Below are positions 9,080 through 18,486 of a stretch of 21,251 bases of DNA, piece after piece. Each line of letters starts with the position of its first letter. Positions within the stretch are counted from its first letter, which is position 1. The translations under genes were made by a program, and so were the position numbers. The notes beneath the pieces are model-generated. The model worked only from the letters and a program-made list of their open reading frames with translations. It had not been told where the DNA came from and searched no databases. Origin of the DNA: Euprymna scolopes (lineage: Eukaryota; Mollusca; Cephalopoda; Sepiida; Sepiolidae); contig CM044495.1 of the NCBI GenBank assembly GCA_024364805.1, forward strand, positions 131,112,956 through 131,134,206, given 5' to 3'.

Positions 9080-9590
9080 AGTTAACAAATTTGATCACTT
9101 AAAAGGAGAGCACAACAGGTATTTGTTTACATTGGACATAAAAACGATCATGATATAATCTGCAGGAAGCAGACCCATCGTAAGGTGTTTTAGATATGGG
9201 AACTTCTTACAAAGAAACTATGTTAATTTAAATCCATTTGGTTTTAATTTCGCAGAGAAAGAAAGAAAATTCTTTTTCCAATGGTAATAAAGAGACGAGT
9301 TCTTACTGTTCATGTTTTACAGGGGGTGGGGACAATCGAGATTGGAGCTTAGTCGAGCACTTACCATAGAAATCTAAATAAAGTACAGAAAATCTAGCGA
9401 TGTCTACTTTATGATAGAGAGGCGGATGTAAGAAAGAATAGTCGTTTTTATATCCTGTCAAGTCAAGAAAGAGTATTATGAGCGACTTTTCCTCCTCAGA
9501 TGCAGCAGAAGTACGTCATCTTAGGTTGACTCTTAAACAGATATAGAATTGCCTCAGGAAGCAGGTACTTTCTCATTGAAAGTAAATAAA
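9080..9590 (-). mobile_element. Divergent Jockey/CR1-like LINE 3' fragment
   Basis: Collinear with the minus-strand copy at 10103-10892: it shares TTTGTTTACATTGGACATAA, the TTGGAGCTTAGTCGAGCACT block (cf. TTGAAGCTCAACCGAGCACT) and AGATATAGAATTGCCTCAGG. Divergence is much greater than between the other copies and the usual 3' tail is not recognisable, so it looks like an older subfamily. It covers the C-terminal reverse-transcriptase region but has no open frame left. Confidence 0.7.
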
Positions 9591-9734
9591 TTAATTTATG
9601 CAAAATGTCCAAGTAATCTGTTACGTCATGCAACTCTATATTAGGTCAAAATATGATGGGCGGTTAAGATTTTTTTTTTAGACAACTGCCGTATTTTTAC
9701 TACCTAAGTGTTCAACAATGTACGACACAATCAC

Positions 9735-9975
9735 GTTGACACACCGGTTCTCGCCAGATCACCGAAGTTAAGCAACGTTGAGCCTAGCCAGTACTAGATG
9801 GGTGACCATTTGGAAAGGCTAGGCGCTGTATGTACCTCCTGGGAAGGTTGGACGTGGGGCCAGCACCCTCACCCCGAAAAAAGAATTCAGTCACTACAAA
9901 AGCATCTACAAAGTTGTAGATGGCCTATGCCCCTCCAGGGGTTAAAAGGCTATGGATGGATGGATGGATGGATGG
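9735..9975 (+). repeat. 5S-rRNA-derived SINE, copy B, with (ATGG)n tail
   Basis: This is the best preserved copy. From 9740, CCAGATCACCGAAGTTAAGC, AACGTTGAGCCTAGCCAGTA, CTAGATGGGTGACCATTTGG and AGGCGCTGTATGT follow 5S rRNA closely, including the region of the 5S internal promoter. A unique body follows (GGAAGGTTGGACGTGGGGCC, GCCCCTCCAGGGGTTAAAAG), then a clean ATGG tetranucleotide tail at 9952-9975. A 5S head plus body plus simple-repeat tail is the layout of 5S-derived (SINE3-class) SINEs. The first 20-30 nt of 5S are degraded, so this is not a functional 5S gene. Confidence 0.82.
9952..9975. repeat. (ATGG)n tail
   Basis: About six ATGG units directly after GGGTTAAAAGGCT, probably the SINE's 3' tail. 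Confidence 0.9.
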
Positions 9976-10102
9976 AAGTGTTCAACAACTTTTGTGTATG
10001 TACGACAGCGTTTAAAATGAGCACACCACATCTTAATCGTTTTTGACAAAGCAGAGTCCGAATAACACTTATCAGACCATTACTTCGCTTGAATGGGGGG
10101 GT

Positions 10103-10892
10103 TTACAAAGGAATCACCACTTATCAAGGCCCAGAGGTCACTCGAGGATAAGGGTTAAAGAGTGTACAGTGGTCAAAAGGACAATATCATAGTAATCGTT
10201 AGAAGTGCAAATTTGGTAAATTGGATTACTTAAGGGGGACGGCTAATTAAGAACTTGTTTACATTGGACTTGAAGACGACCATATTGTAGTCAGCTGGAA
10301 AGCAGGTAAACGGAAGAGAGTTCCACAGGTATGCAGTTCAAAGAAAGAAGCTTTGTTCGTGGAATCTGCATTTAGTTTTAGGCATAGAGTTGGGGAAATT
10401 ATTGATAGTGTTTACAGCCAAACAAGTGTTTCTCGTGAATTTTTGGCGAGGGAGGTGATAGATTGAAGCTCAACCGAGCACTTGCCATGAAAATAACGAT
10501 AAAACAAATACAGGCTCGCAACGTCTTTTCCGTGAGAAACAGGTTGCAAGGAAAAGAAAAGGGCATCTCCCACTAGGCTACGAGGTCTTCCTAGCAGCTC
10601 TTGCTCAGATGTGACAGCAATACTCTATCCTTGGACGTCCCTGGCTTTTATATAGGTAGAGAATTTCATCAGCAGGTAGATATCTACTGAATCAATAGAA
10701 AGATCCCATCATTTTTCCAGCGACCTTGGCAACGGATTTGATGTACGTATTCCATTTTAGATCAGGAGTAAATGTAAAAGCCCAGAAGCTTGTCAAAACA
10801 TGGAGCCTCTCCAAGACCGAAGCCATTCATTTCAATTGATGCCAGATGAGGATCAGAATGTTTATGATGTAAAGATAGAAGCTTTGTTTTAG
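10103..10892 (-). mobile_element. Jockey/CR1-like LINE, 5'-truncated 3' half
   Basis: Read on the minus strand it ends in the family tail (TTTAACCCTTATCCTCGAGT then GGGCCTTGATAAGTGGTGAT). Upstream lies the C-terminal reverse-transcriptase region, matching the better preserved copy at 18487-19520 over its whole length but with a deletion near 10590 and many frame breaks. Truncation at AAAACAAAGCTTCTATC (10892) is typical of target-primed reverse transcription. Confidence 0.85.
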
Positions 10893-11327
10893 TTATCTCC
10901 CTTTGGTTGAGTTGAGTTATCTCCCTTTAACTGTTGTTTTGATTTAGTGTAGGTTAAATTTGAAACTTTCGATTTTAATTAATAGAGTTCCCCTTTTTTC
11001 TTTTTATCTTATATCAATTAATAGATGATAATATATTAATATCTATAAGAAAATTAAAAACAACATCTCGCTATTGACGAGAACAACGCGTGGTTTAACA
11101 TTTATAGTTTACTGGCAGCCTCTTATTTTCGTAAATTATGTTTTTAAGAACTTACAATTGGTTAATAGATCTAATTAAATTTTAACCCAAATGTTAAAGA
11201 TAAATTAGAAATATCTCCTAGTGTTTTGTTTGATAGTTTTAATTTTACTTTTAACTAGAACCTAACTACGAAACCTTGGAATTATAGAGTTAACCCTTTC
11301 CAATATTAAACATGGCGACTTATACAT
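10893..11327. other. AT-rich, probably part of an unidentified repeat
   Basis: Begins with two AGTTATCTCCCTTT units 24 bp apart, then long AT-rich sequence with no open frame. It leads into the hammerhead-like motif at 11328, so it may be the body of a decayed Penelope-like or similar retroelement. That is inference. Confidence 0.35.
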
Positions 11328-11410
11328 CTGAAGAAGGTTGGAGGTTACACCGACCGAAACGTTGTGTAAATAACACTCAAAATAGGAATTTTAGTCCGAT
11401 TAATCCAAAT
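11328..11410 (+). ncRNA. Hammerhead-like hairpin at a repeat end (candidate)
   Basis: CTGAAGA (11328-11334), one extra A, then GGTTGG (11336-11341) pairing with CCGACC (11350-11355) around an eight-base loop, then GAAAC (11356-11360). A second small hairpin GTGT-AAATA-ACAC follows. The order CUGANGA, stem, GAAA, hairpin is hammerhead-like, but the unpaired A before the stem departs from the strict core. A relative lies at 20490-20570. CTGAAGA...CGAAACG is a common end motif of decayed animal retroelements. Confidence 0.35.
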
Positions 11411-11412
11411 AA

Positions 11413-12079
11413 TCTCAACTATTATATAAAAGGAAGTTTGTGTGTCTGTGTGCCTGTGTGTCTGTGAGCTCGTTCCCTATGGACTCGAAAACGGCCGGGT
11501 CGATTTTTATGAAATTTCACACGAAAGTAGTTTATGTGCCTGGCAGTGTTCTTGGATAGGTTTTGTGTCGGAATGTCTTCGATAAGTATCAATAATCGAA
11601 ATAATCCAATGAAAGAACGAATAGCTGATACTTGACTTTTTTATTTTAAACTTAAATTCAAACCATTATCACTGCACAACCAGTGATGCCAGACATAAAA
11701 TCAACAGTAGGTTCTTTAGCATGACAAGGGCGCGTTTGAAATTAATGTTTCTGTTTAAAGCACAATTAAATCATGGTTATAGACTTCTGCATTTTTAACT
11801 TAAATGCAAGCCATTATATATAAAAATAATTCATAAAATCAACAGTAGGTTCTCTACAGTGCAATGTAGATTGCAATATATTCTGAACTCAATCACTGCG
11901 AGATGGCATGTAAAGTTTCCACCGGGTGCATCGCGATGGTTCCCCATATGAACAGGCAATCAATTGATTTAATTGAAAAATGGCGATTTCACCGATTTCG
12001 ATGACAATAAAAAATATGGCAGTGTGAAACAATCGTTGATCATCATTCAATCCCGGGCAACGTTTGGTCACCCTTATAG
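11413..12079 (+). mobile_element. Non-autonomous Helitron, apparently full length
   Basis: It starts A|TCTCAACTATTATATAAAAGG, then a TGTGTGTCTGTGTGCCTGTG block and CGTTCCCTATGGACTCG. The 3' end is ATTCAATCCCGGGCAACGTT with a degraded hairpin and ATAG|T, where the family has CTAG|T. Internal segments match the inverted copy at 15333-16050 and the fragment at 14731-15009. A block ending ATAAAATCAACAGTAGGTTC occurs twice (near 11694 and 11833), showing an internal duplication. No RepHel coding region is present. It was mobilised, if at all, by a partner elsewhere. Confidence 0.72.
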
Positions 12080-12600
12080 TACCAGCTATAGCGATGTTTC
12101 TAAGCATCAAGAGACAAAACTCTAAACGCTAGTGACATTGATAGAAATGCTTTCATATGTGATTATTGACTTCCAAGTCCCAATAGAGAAGTTTTTTGTT
12201 GATTGTTTTTCTTTGGGGGGGGGGTTACAAAATGAAAAAATAAACATGTTTTTATTTACATTTATATTAAATACGGAAACATATCCCTAGTGGCCAAATA
12301 CAGACATATTTATTTCCTTTCACGTCTTCTTTGATTTGTTTATATAAGCGATATTCAAAATTAAATATGACGCCACGTTTTTCAACAATTACCGTTAGTA
12401 AGTCCTTTTGGTATAAGTAACTATTTGGTTCAAAAATATTAAATAATAGTGAGTTACTTAGAAGTAATACCTAATAGCATTTTTATTAGGATTTCCCTGG
12501 AGTTAATGTTATTTAAAAACAATATCTGGCATGTGGTGTTATTAAACGATACCTTCATTGGGAGAAACATTTTTTTAATGTCATAAGATGAAAAGTTATA
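12080..12600. other. No recognised feature
   Basis: AT-rich, with a G9 run at about 12217-12225. No element ends or open frames of interest seen. Confidence 0.55.
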
Positions 12601-12606
12601 AGAAAA

Positions 12607-12700
12607 TTAGCAGGTCACCCAACGTTGCCCGGTTGTAAGATACGCTAAATATGATATTTAAATTCGTGCAGATTACGTATTTATTATTATAGCTTATATT
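12607..12700 (-). mobile_element. Helitron 3' end fragment
   Basis: On the minus strand: ACCGGGCAACGTTGGGTGAC, then CTG and CTAA|T. This is a CGGGCAAC hairpin followed by a CTRR terminus and T, as in Helitrons. The body to the right (minus-strand upstream) fades into AT-rich DNA, so the outer limit is a guess. Confidence 0.5.
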
Positions 12701-12752
12701 GTCTAGCACGACTATAATATTAAACCTGATATATTGTAGGGAAATCAAGACT

Positions 12753-12790
12753 AATATATATATATATATATATGTATGTATATATATAAA
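12753..12790. repeat. (TA)n tract with TATGTATG interruption
   Basis: Short interrupted TA repeat in AT-rich sequence. Confidence 0.85.
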
Positions 12791-12929
12791 ATAAAAATTA
12801 AATTTACAAGAAGGAACAAGTTCGAAAAATATTTATTAATACTGGATTGTCGTAAAGTTTGTGAAATGTAAAATTAAAAATATTACTTTCAATTTAAATA
12901 ATAATATGAATAAATATATAAAGAAAGAA

Positions 12930-13260
12930 GCTGTAAACACTATCAATAATTCCCCCCACTCTTTATCTGTGCCTAAACCTAAACGTAGATTCCATGAACA
13001 AAGCTTTTTTTCTTAGAACTGCACGCCTGTGGAATTGTCTTCCGTTTTCCTGCTTTCCGGCTGACTATAATATGGTTGTCTTCAAGTCTAACGTAAATAA
13101 GTTCTTGATGAGCCGTTCCATATAAGTTATCAACTTTACCAAATTTTCATTACTAATGATTACTATAATGTCCAATTTCTACTGTACACTCTTTAACCCT
13201 TATCCTTGAGTGGCCTCTTGGCCTTGATAATGTGGTGATGCCTATGTAAAAAAAAGAAGA
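12930..13260 (+). mobile_element. Jockey/CR1-like LINE 3' end
   Basis: Encodes decayed remnants of the same C-terminus as the 18621-19058 frame (AACACTATCAATAATTCCCC onwards, then GATTCCATGAACAAAGCTTT). It is followed by the 3' UTR and the family tail CTTTAACCCTTATCCTTGAG, ending CCTATGTAAAAAAAAG. Only the last 70 or so codons plus the UTR are present, a typical short 5' truncation. This copy preserves the UTR best. Confidence 0.88.
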
Positions 13261-13834
13261 AAAATTAAAGTAAATGCAAGTAACTAATTAATTTAAAATT
13301 CAACATTGCAAAATATGAAGTATAACTTAATAACTTATGACTATAGATTTTTACTACTAACATTTTATATTGTAAAAATTAGTGAATTAATTTATAATTT
13401 AAATCGTTTTAAATTTTTTAACTAAAATTAAGTGAAAGACATTAAAACTATATTAAAATTACTGATTAGTTGAATATGGATGTCTACATGTTGGTTAAAT
13501 AAATATATATAAGTAAAAGTTGATAACGCGTTTGATTTGTTCCAAGGGAGGTAACTCTACCTTACTTTGCTAAGTAAATTTAATTGTTTATAATTACGAT
13601 ATAAAGGAGTTTCCAGATTATATTTAAACTTAACAAAACGTAAGTATAGTTTTTGAATTGTAATAATTAATAAGTTTGATTATAATAGCTAACAGAATTG
13701 AATTATGTATGGTTTTCAATTCTAATCAATTGTTTAGTTAGAGAACCGGCCGTAATGATTGATCGTTTTATTTTTTTGTTTGTTTTTTCAGCTTAGTTTA
13801 GTTTCGTATATACAAACACTTCAGCAAATCTCCT
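13261..13834. other. AT-rich, no gene
   Basis: Very AT-rich. CAAGGGAGGTAACTCT at 13543-13558 is a variant of the AAGGGAGATAACT motif found inverted at 10892-10931. Nothing else is recognised. Confidence 0.5.
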
Positions 13835-13919
13835 CACTAGCTTAATGTACTTGCAATAACCCTTATCCCTGAGTGGCTTCCGGGCCTTGATAAGTGGTGA
13901 TCCCTGTGTAAAAAAAAAA
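13835..13919 (+). mobile_element. Jockey/CR1-like LINE tail only
   Basis: AATAACCCTTATCCCTGAGT, GGCTTCCGGGCCTTGATAAG and GTGATCCCTGTGT plus A10 are the terminal 3' UTR of the family with nothing coding upstream. It shows extreme 5' truncation and includes the tail that the reverse transcriptase must recognise. Confidence 0.8.
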
Positions 13920-14350
13920 TGTATAATAGTTTATAATTTGTTGATGTTATTTTCTTAAGTATGTATACATAAATTAAAATTGATAAATTTACTAATTATT
14001 AAATAGAACATTTTCAGAGAAGATTCATAAATTAATTAAATTGTTGGTGCGAATAGTTGGGCTTAATGACTTTGTTTGATAAAAATTCAATATGGCGTAA
14101 TGGAAAAATGAAAAGGTATTTGAAGCTTACCTTCCAATATTCGGATCTTAATCATGTGAAATCACATTTCGGTTCCTGAGAACCGGTTGATGAGTTAAGG
14201 GCATAATAGATTCACTGATTGATATAAGAATTAAGTGATTGATTTTACGCTACGAAACAGATACTGTCAAGAATTGTATATGTCAACTGAATTAAAGGAA
14301 TAAATTATAAGATGGTCAACATCATGAATTTTTGAATATAACTTTTTGTC
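13920..14350. other. No recognised gene
   Basis: AT-rich. GTTGGTGCGAATAGTT at about 14043 weakly resembles a mariner terminal repeat (GGTTGGTGCAAAAGTAATT) and would be in the right orientation for the transposase scrap at 14430, but the match is too short to call. Confidence 0.4.
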
Positions 14351-14410
14351 ATTTATTCTCTATATTTCTCTGCAATTACATTGAGCTTCTTAAATAAGGA
14401 TTGATTTTTT
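14351..14410 (+). repeat. Dispersed repeat (GAGCTTCTTAAATAAGG family)
   Basis: GCAATTACATTGAGCTTCTT and the bases after it match 6438-6487 (inverted) and, more weakly, 4331-4372. The family is unknown. Confidence 0.55.
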
Positions 14411-14429
14411 GCTTTGTTTTTTTTTTTAA

Positions 14430-14640
14430 CTTTGACAACAACACCCACTATTAGTCAACAGAAAAGACCCAATTCTCCTCCATGACAATGCCCGACTACA
14501 CGTTGCTAAACCAACCCTGCAGAAATTGAATTGGGCTATGAAACTCTGCCTCATCCGCCATACTCTCCAGACCTCTCATCTACCGACTACCACTTTTTCA
14601 GGTATCTCGACAACTTTCTGCGTGAATCCCAAGTGATATC
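14430..14640 (+). pseudogene. mariner transposase fragment
   Basis: QKRP, a one-base shift, LLHDNARLHVAKPTLQKLN, a second shift near 14528, then LGYETLPHPPYSPDLSSTDY and HFFRYLDNFLRES. LHDNAR and SPDLxxTDYHFF are the second and third acidic blocks of the mariner DDD catalytic centre, spaced as expected. The first Asp block and the DNA-binding domain are missing. Two frameshifts and truncation make it dead. The 3' side runs into a TTTA repeat. Confidence 0.88.
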
Positions 14641-14644
14641 AAAT

Positions 14645-14731
14645 TTATTTATTTTATTTTATTTATTTATTTTATTTTATTTATTTCATTTTATTTATTT
14701 ATCATTTTTTTTTTTTTTTTTTTTTTTTTTT
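14645..14731. repeat. (TTTA/TTTTA)n and poly-T tract
   Basis: About 58 bp of TTTAT/TTTTA repeats followed by 27 consecutive T, joining the mariner scrap to a Helitron fragment. Confidence 0.95.
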
Positions 14732-15009
14732 GCATGACGTGGTCTGCAGATTAAAACCCCGCATGTAAATCACTTAATGTTTTGTTTTTATTAACTGGAA
14801 AGAAGTTTATATAAAATAATTTTATAAAAGAAACAGTGGGTTCTCTAGAGTGCAATAGAATAACATATTTTGAACAGAGTAACTGCATGGAGGTACATGA
14901 AGCTTCCTCCCGCGCGATTTCACGGATTTCGATGACAATAAGAATATAGGAATGTGAAATATTCGTTGATCATCATTTAATCCCGGGCAACATCGGATCT
15001 CCCTGCTAG
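14732..15009 (+). mobile_element. Helitron 3' part
   Basis: Starts GCATGACGTGGTCTGCAG, runs through AGTGGGTTCTCTAGAGTGCA and CACGGATTTCGATGACAATA, and ends TCCCGGGCAACATCGGATCT, CCCTG, CTAG|T. The CTAG terminus followed by T at 15006-15010 fits Helitron insertion between A and T. The 5' half is missing, replaced by the poly-T tract. Same family as 11413-12079 and the inverted 15333-16050 copy. Confidence 0.72.
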
Positions 15010-15224
15010 TAATTTATAAAAATCACAATATCTGTCTGTCTTTCTTTCTCTATTTTTTAAACTGCATTTACCTCAAGACGACGGGTTGCAGGACGGTGAT
15101 GTTTGTGTCTAATGACCTCATTTTTGTCGAGTTTTGTTTTCACTTTTAAACCGAAAAAAAGTATGAAAATGGAATGAAATTGCAATATTGATGCATGCAT
15201 ACCCCAATGACTACATTAGGTTTT
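15010..15224. other. Possible further Helitron 5' segment
   Basis: TTTATAAAAATCACAATATC then TGTCTGTCTTTCTTTC resembles a Helitron 5' block placed directly after the previous copy's CTAG end. The rest up to the 5S-derived SINE is unassigned. Confidence 0.3.
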
Positions 15225-15332
15225 TACACTTCTTGCTGGGAGGTTTGTACGTCCTACGTAAAGCGCCTGGTATACTCAAATCGTCACTCATCTGATACTG
15301 GTCAGGCTAAACGTTGTTTAACTTCGATGATA
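15225..15332 (-). repeat. 5S-rRNA-derived SINE, copy D
   Basis: On the minus strand, ATCATCGAAGTTAAACAACG, TTTAGCCTGACCAGTATCAG, ATGAGTGACGATTTG and TATACCAGGCGCTTTACGTA align with copies B and C and with 5S rRNA. The first part of the 5S head is missing. The copy begins exactly where the Helitron at 15333-16050 stops. Confidence 0.72.
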
Positions 15333-16050
<718 letters not shown>

Positions 16051-16470
16051 TGTGTGTTTCTATAATGAGTTTCTTTTAATTCATGAGTGTTAACGTTCAG
16101 ATATATGATTCGTCTGGTTTATTCTCTATTGGGCATTGATGTGAGTATACATAAATTAACAGTTTATAGAAATCGTTTTCGGTTGAAACACCAGCAAAAA
16201 TATACCTCAGATCTTCTCTTTATGCGTCCCTTCCATGCGTCCTGAAATTAAAGGTGCTTCTCTCCGAAAGTGAAATTATATTTTGATATATAATCATTTA
16301 TTCTTTGCTGAGTTCTTTGCAGAGTTGGCACGCTTTACATACGATTACATTTTTCTCAGTCGCCCCCTCCTGACTTTTATGGGCGTTCAGTTATTAAAAA
16401 AAAAAAAAAGTCTGTCTTCTAACGCGTTGCGTATCGAAACTGATCTTCCACATCTGCATCTCAAATTCTA
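16051..16470. other. No recognised feature
   Basis: AT-rich with an A13 run near 16397-16409. The frame at 16283-16543 is low complexity and crosses the tandem repeat below. Not called as a gene. Confidence 0.55.
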
Positions 16471-16529
16471 TATTTTTATTACGTCATCACTATTTTTATT
16501 ACGTCATCACTATTTTATTACGTCATCAC
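16471..16529. repeat. Tandem repeat carrying TTACGTCA three times
   Basis: Two identical 20-bp units (TATTTTTATTACGTCATCAC) and a third of 19 bp lacking one T. Each contains TTACGTCA (TGACGTAA on the other strand), a CRE/ATF-type site, at 16479, 16499 and 16518. The repeat is certain. A regulatory role is speculative because no gene is seen nearby. Confidence 0.9.
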
Positions 16530-16806
16530 CATACGTAGCCTAAATATCTTTTTCTCGGTTTTGTCACGTATTTTTGCTTATGGTTAATTTAAATTCCATC
16601 TGTCAAATAACCATCAAGTTAACATTCCCGACAACTATTAAATGTAAATATTTCAACTTAACATAAATTTTCAAATCTTTAAAATATATTTATCTAACAT
16701 AATACTTTTACCAATCGTAATAATCGACCATTTTAATAGTTTCCGGTGTCTTCCGGTAGATAAACAATATAATATTAACACAAACTATTAATCATGAATA
16801 ATCATG
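16530..16806. other. No recognised feature
   Basis: AT-rich spacer before the 5S-derived SINE copy C. Contains TTTCCGGTGTCTTCCGGTAG, a small direct repeat of TTCCGGT. Confidence 0.5.
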
Positions 16807-16925
16807 TTTGACACCGGTTTTCACCAGATCACTGAAGTTAAATAACGATCAGCCTGACCAGTACCAGATAGGTGATCATTTGGGAATTCCAGGCACTGTA
16901 TATGGTCTCCGCTTATCTCGGCATT
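16807..16925 (+). repeat. 5S-rRNA-derived SINE, copy C
   Basis: GACACCGGTTTTCACCAGAT, CACTGAAGTTAAATAACGAT, CAGCCTGACCAGTACCAGAT, AGGTGATCATTTGGGAATTC and CAGGCACTGTATATGG follow copy B and 5S rRNA over the whole head. The 5' part GACACCGGTT is shared with copy B, which suggests the SINE's own start. The body beyond about 16905 does not match copies A or B, so the 3' end is uncertain. Confidence 0.75.
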
Positions 16926-17643
16926 GTTTCCAGTCGTTCTGAACTTATATATACTTGCAACTGGAATTAAAACAGTGCCTACTTGGCAGATATGTGGTTG
17001 GAGATTTCGCAACTCTTGCCACAAACATTTCTCGTGGAAATACCCTTACAACAAATATCTGTCAAGACTTAATGGAGTCTTTTTATTAATACCAATTAAT
17101 TTTGAAGCATAAAGTCAAAGTGCTTTTACAGGGCTACTATCTTTAATTAAGAACGCATGTACACGCACCTGAAAAAAAAAATCTCATCAATAAGGCTTAT
17201 AACGTTATATCTTTTTTAATTACAAGTATTCCAATTCCGCCCCTAAACTGGCTTTCTGGATGAGAATGAATCGAAAAGAGCCTTTGATTTATAGATCCGC
17301 GTCCGACGCTATTACATAAGTAAAAAGATGGAGACTACTCTCAACTTTTTCTCGCATTACATTTTGGAGAACAACTCGCTACGTCACTTTCGTTGAAATC
17401 AGTTGCTATCATCTATATTACGGTTTTTATTTTTATTTTTAATGCATAATAATGCGTTATAAAATTTTAAGTTTAACTAAATTGTTAAAAAAAACGCACA
17501 TCTACGCAGGCACCGTCAACAACTTTCCTTGCAACACGCACAACAATTAGAATATATGATTAAAATCAAAACTACCGACTCATGACGTCTTAAGGTGTAA
17601 AGTTCTTCTCGAATTTCTAGGCCTAGCTTCGCTTACATTTCAA
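16926..17643. other. No recognised gene
   Basis: Slightly less AT-rich than the surroundings. From about 17480 CpG dinucleotides become more frequent. Short frames here are not recognised. Confidence 0.45.
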
Positions 17644-17805
17644 ATGGCTGCGAAAGTCTCAAGTCCGATCGCGAAGTTTTATCGCATTTTCACGCAATGG
17701 TTGGAGCTTGTTAACATTGCCAGACCAATAAGATTGGAAACTATTTTGGGGGTCCTGCTCAATAGAGATAGACTAGTGATTTATGCACTGACCCATATGT
17801 GGTAA
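17644..17805 (+). CDS. Small open frame, 53 codons, unrecognised
   Basis: ATG at 17644 in a good start context (TCAAATGGCT) opens MAAKVSSPIAKFYRIFTQWL and then ELVNIARPIRLETILGVLLN, stopping with TAA at 17803-17805. The stretch is richer in CpG and less AT-rich than its neighbours, and the residue mix looks protein-like, with a basic, hydrophobic N-terminal half. I do not recognise a family. It could be a first exon continuing through a GT donor (for instance near 17747), a piece of a repeat, or chance. No upstream promoter element or downstream exon was identified. Confidence 0.2.
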   Translation: MAAKVSSPIAKFYRIFTQWLELVNIARPIRLETILGVLLNRDRLVIYALTHMW

Positions 17806-17839
17806 CAATATTCGATGCTTGGACGAACGGTAGCTTTGT

Positions 17840-17916
17840 AGAGCTATAAATTATTAAATTTAAGTTTAAATGGAAGTATAAAACGATCCCGGACAACATC
17901 GAATAGGTACAGCAAG
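17840..17916 (+). mobile_element. Possible Helitron 3' end, degraded
   Basis: GATCCCGGACAACATCGAAT, AGGTACAG and CAAG|T parallel the TCCCGGGCAACATCGGATCT ... CTAG|T end at 15009, with several changes. The upstream body is not recognisable. Confidence 0.35.
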
Positions 17917-18024
17917 TATATAATCAAATTTTCATTCATCTATGTGATGATGTTGGATCTTTTTCTTTTTTCTTTTTTTTTTTTATTCAACTAAAATATA
18001 CAGATGACTTTCTGAAGAAGAAAA
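17917..18024. other. No recognised feature
   Basis: Short AT-rich spacer with a TTTTTCTTTTTTC tract, ahead of the LINE copy. Confidence 0.5.
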
Positions 18025-18484
18025 CTAAGTCAAGTACGTAAAGTAAAATGGAATATTGTTCACATTTGGACAGGAGTTGTTCAACGTGCCTATCTTGCCT
18101 TCGAAACCATAGTAGGTGATGCCCTTTTCTATTCCCTGCAATCTCTTTCCCACACAAGAGATACTGTGTTCTATCATTATTTTCATGGCAAATGCTCGAG
18201 CTCCAATCTATGGTCCCTCCTTGTCAAACTTTCACAGAAAACACTCGCCTATCTACAACCACTATCAACAATTTATATTAAATCTGTGTGCCTAAATCTA
18301 AATGCAGATTCCATGAACAAAGCTTCTTTCTTGGAATTGCCCGTATGTGGAACACAGTTCCATTAGCCTACTTCCCAGCCGATTACAATATGATAGCCTT
18401 CAAATTCAATGTAAACAAGTTCTTGTTGAGCCGTCCTCTTAAATAATCCAAATTCTAACCAAATCTACACCATTAACGATTACT
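18025..18484 (+). mobile_element. Jockey/CR1-like LINE, left part of split copy
   Basis: ATGGAATATTGTTCACATTT at 18048 corresponds to MEYC in the copy on the other strand. It is followed by decayed matches to the SLSHRRD, YRYFHGKC and RFHDQSFF blocks and ends TTGTTGAGCCGTCCTCTTAA, the same stop region, then part of the 3' UTR to GATTACTAAC. Frameshifts break it, including one right after TGTTCACAT. The UTR stops abruptly where the opposite-strand copy begins. The missing tail is found at 19521-19588. Confidence 0.85.
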
Positions 18485-18486
18485 AA

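Noticed and set aside
9735-9835. Functional 5S rRNA gene
   Set aside because: The first 20-30 bases do not match 5S, several promoter positions differ, no T-run terminator follows the head, and a SINE-like body and tail do.
14040-14060. 5' terminal repeat of the mariner scrap
   Set aside because: Only about a dozen bases resemble GGTTGGTGCAAAAGT and the spacing to the transposase is too short for an intact element.
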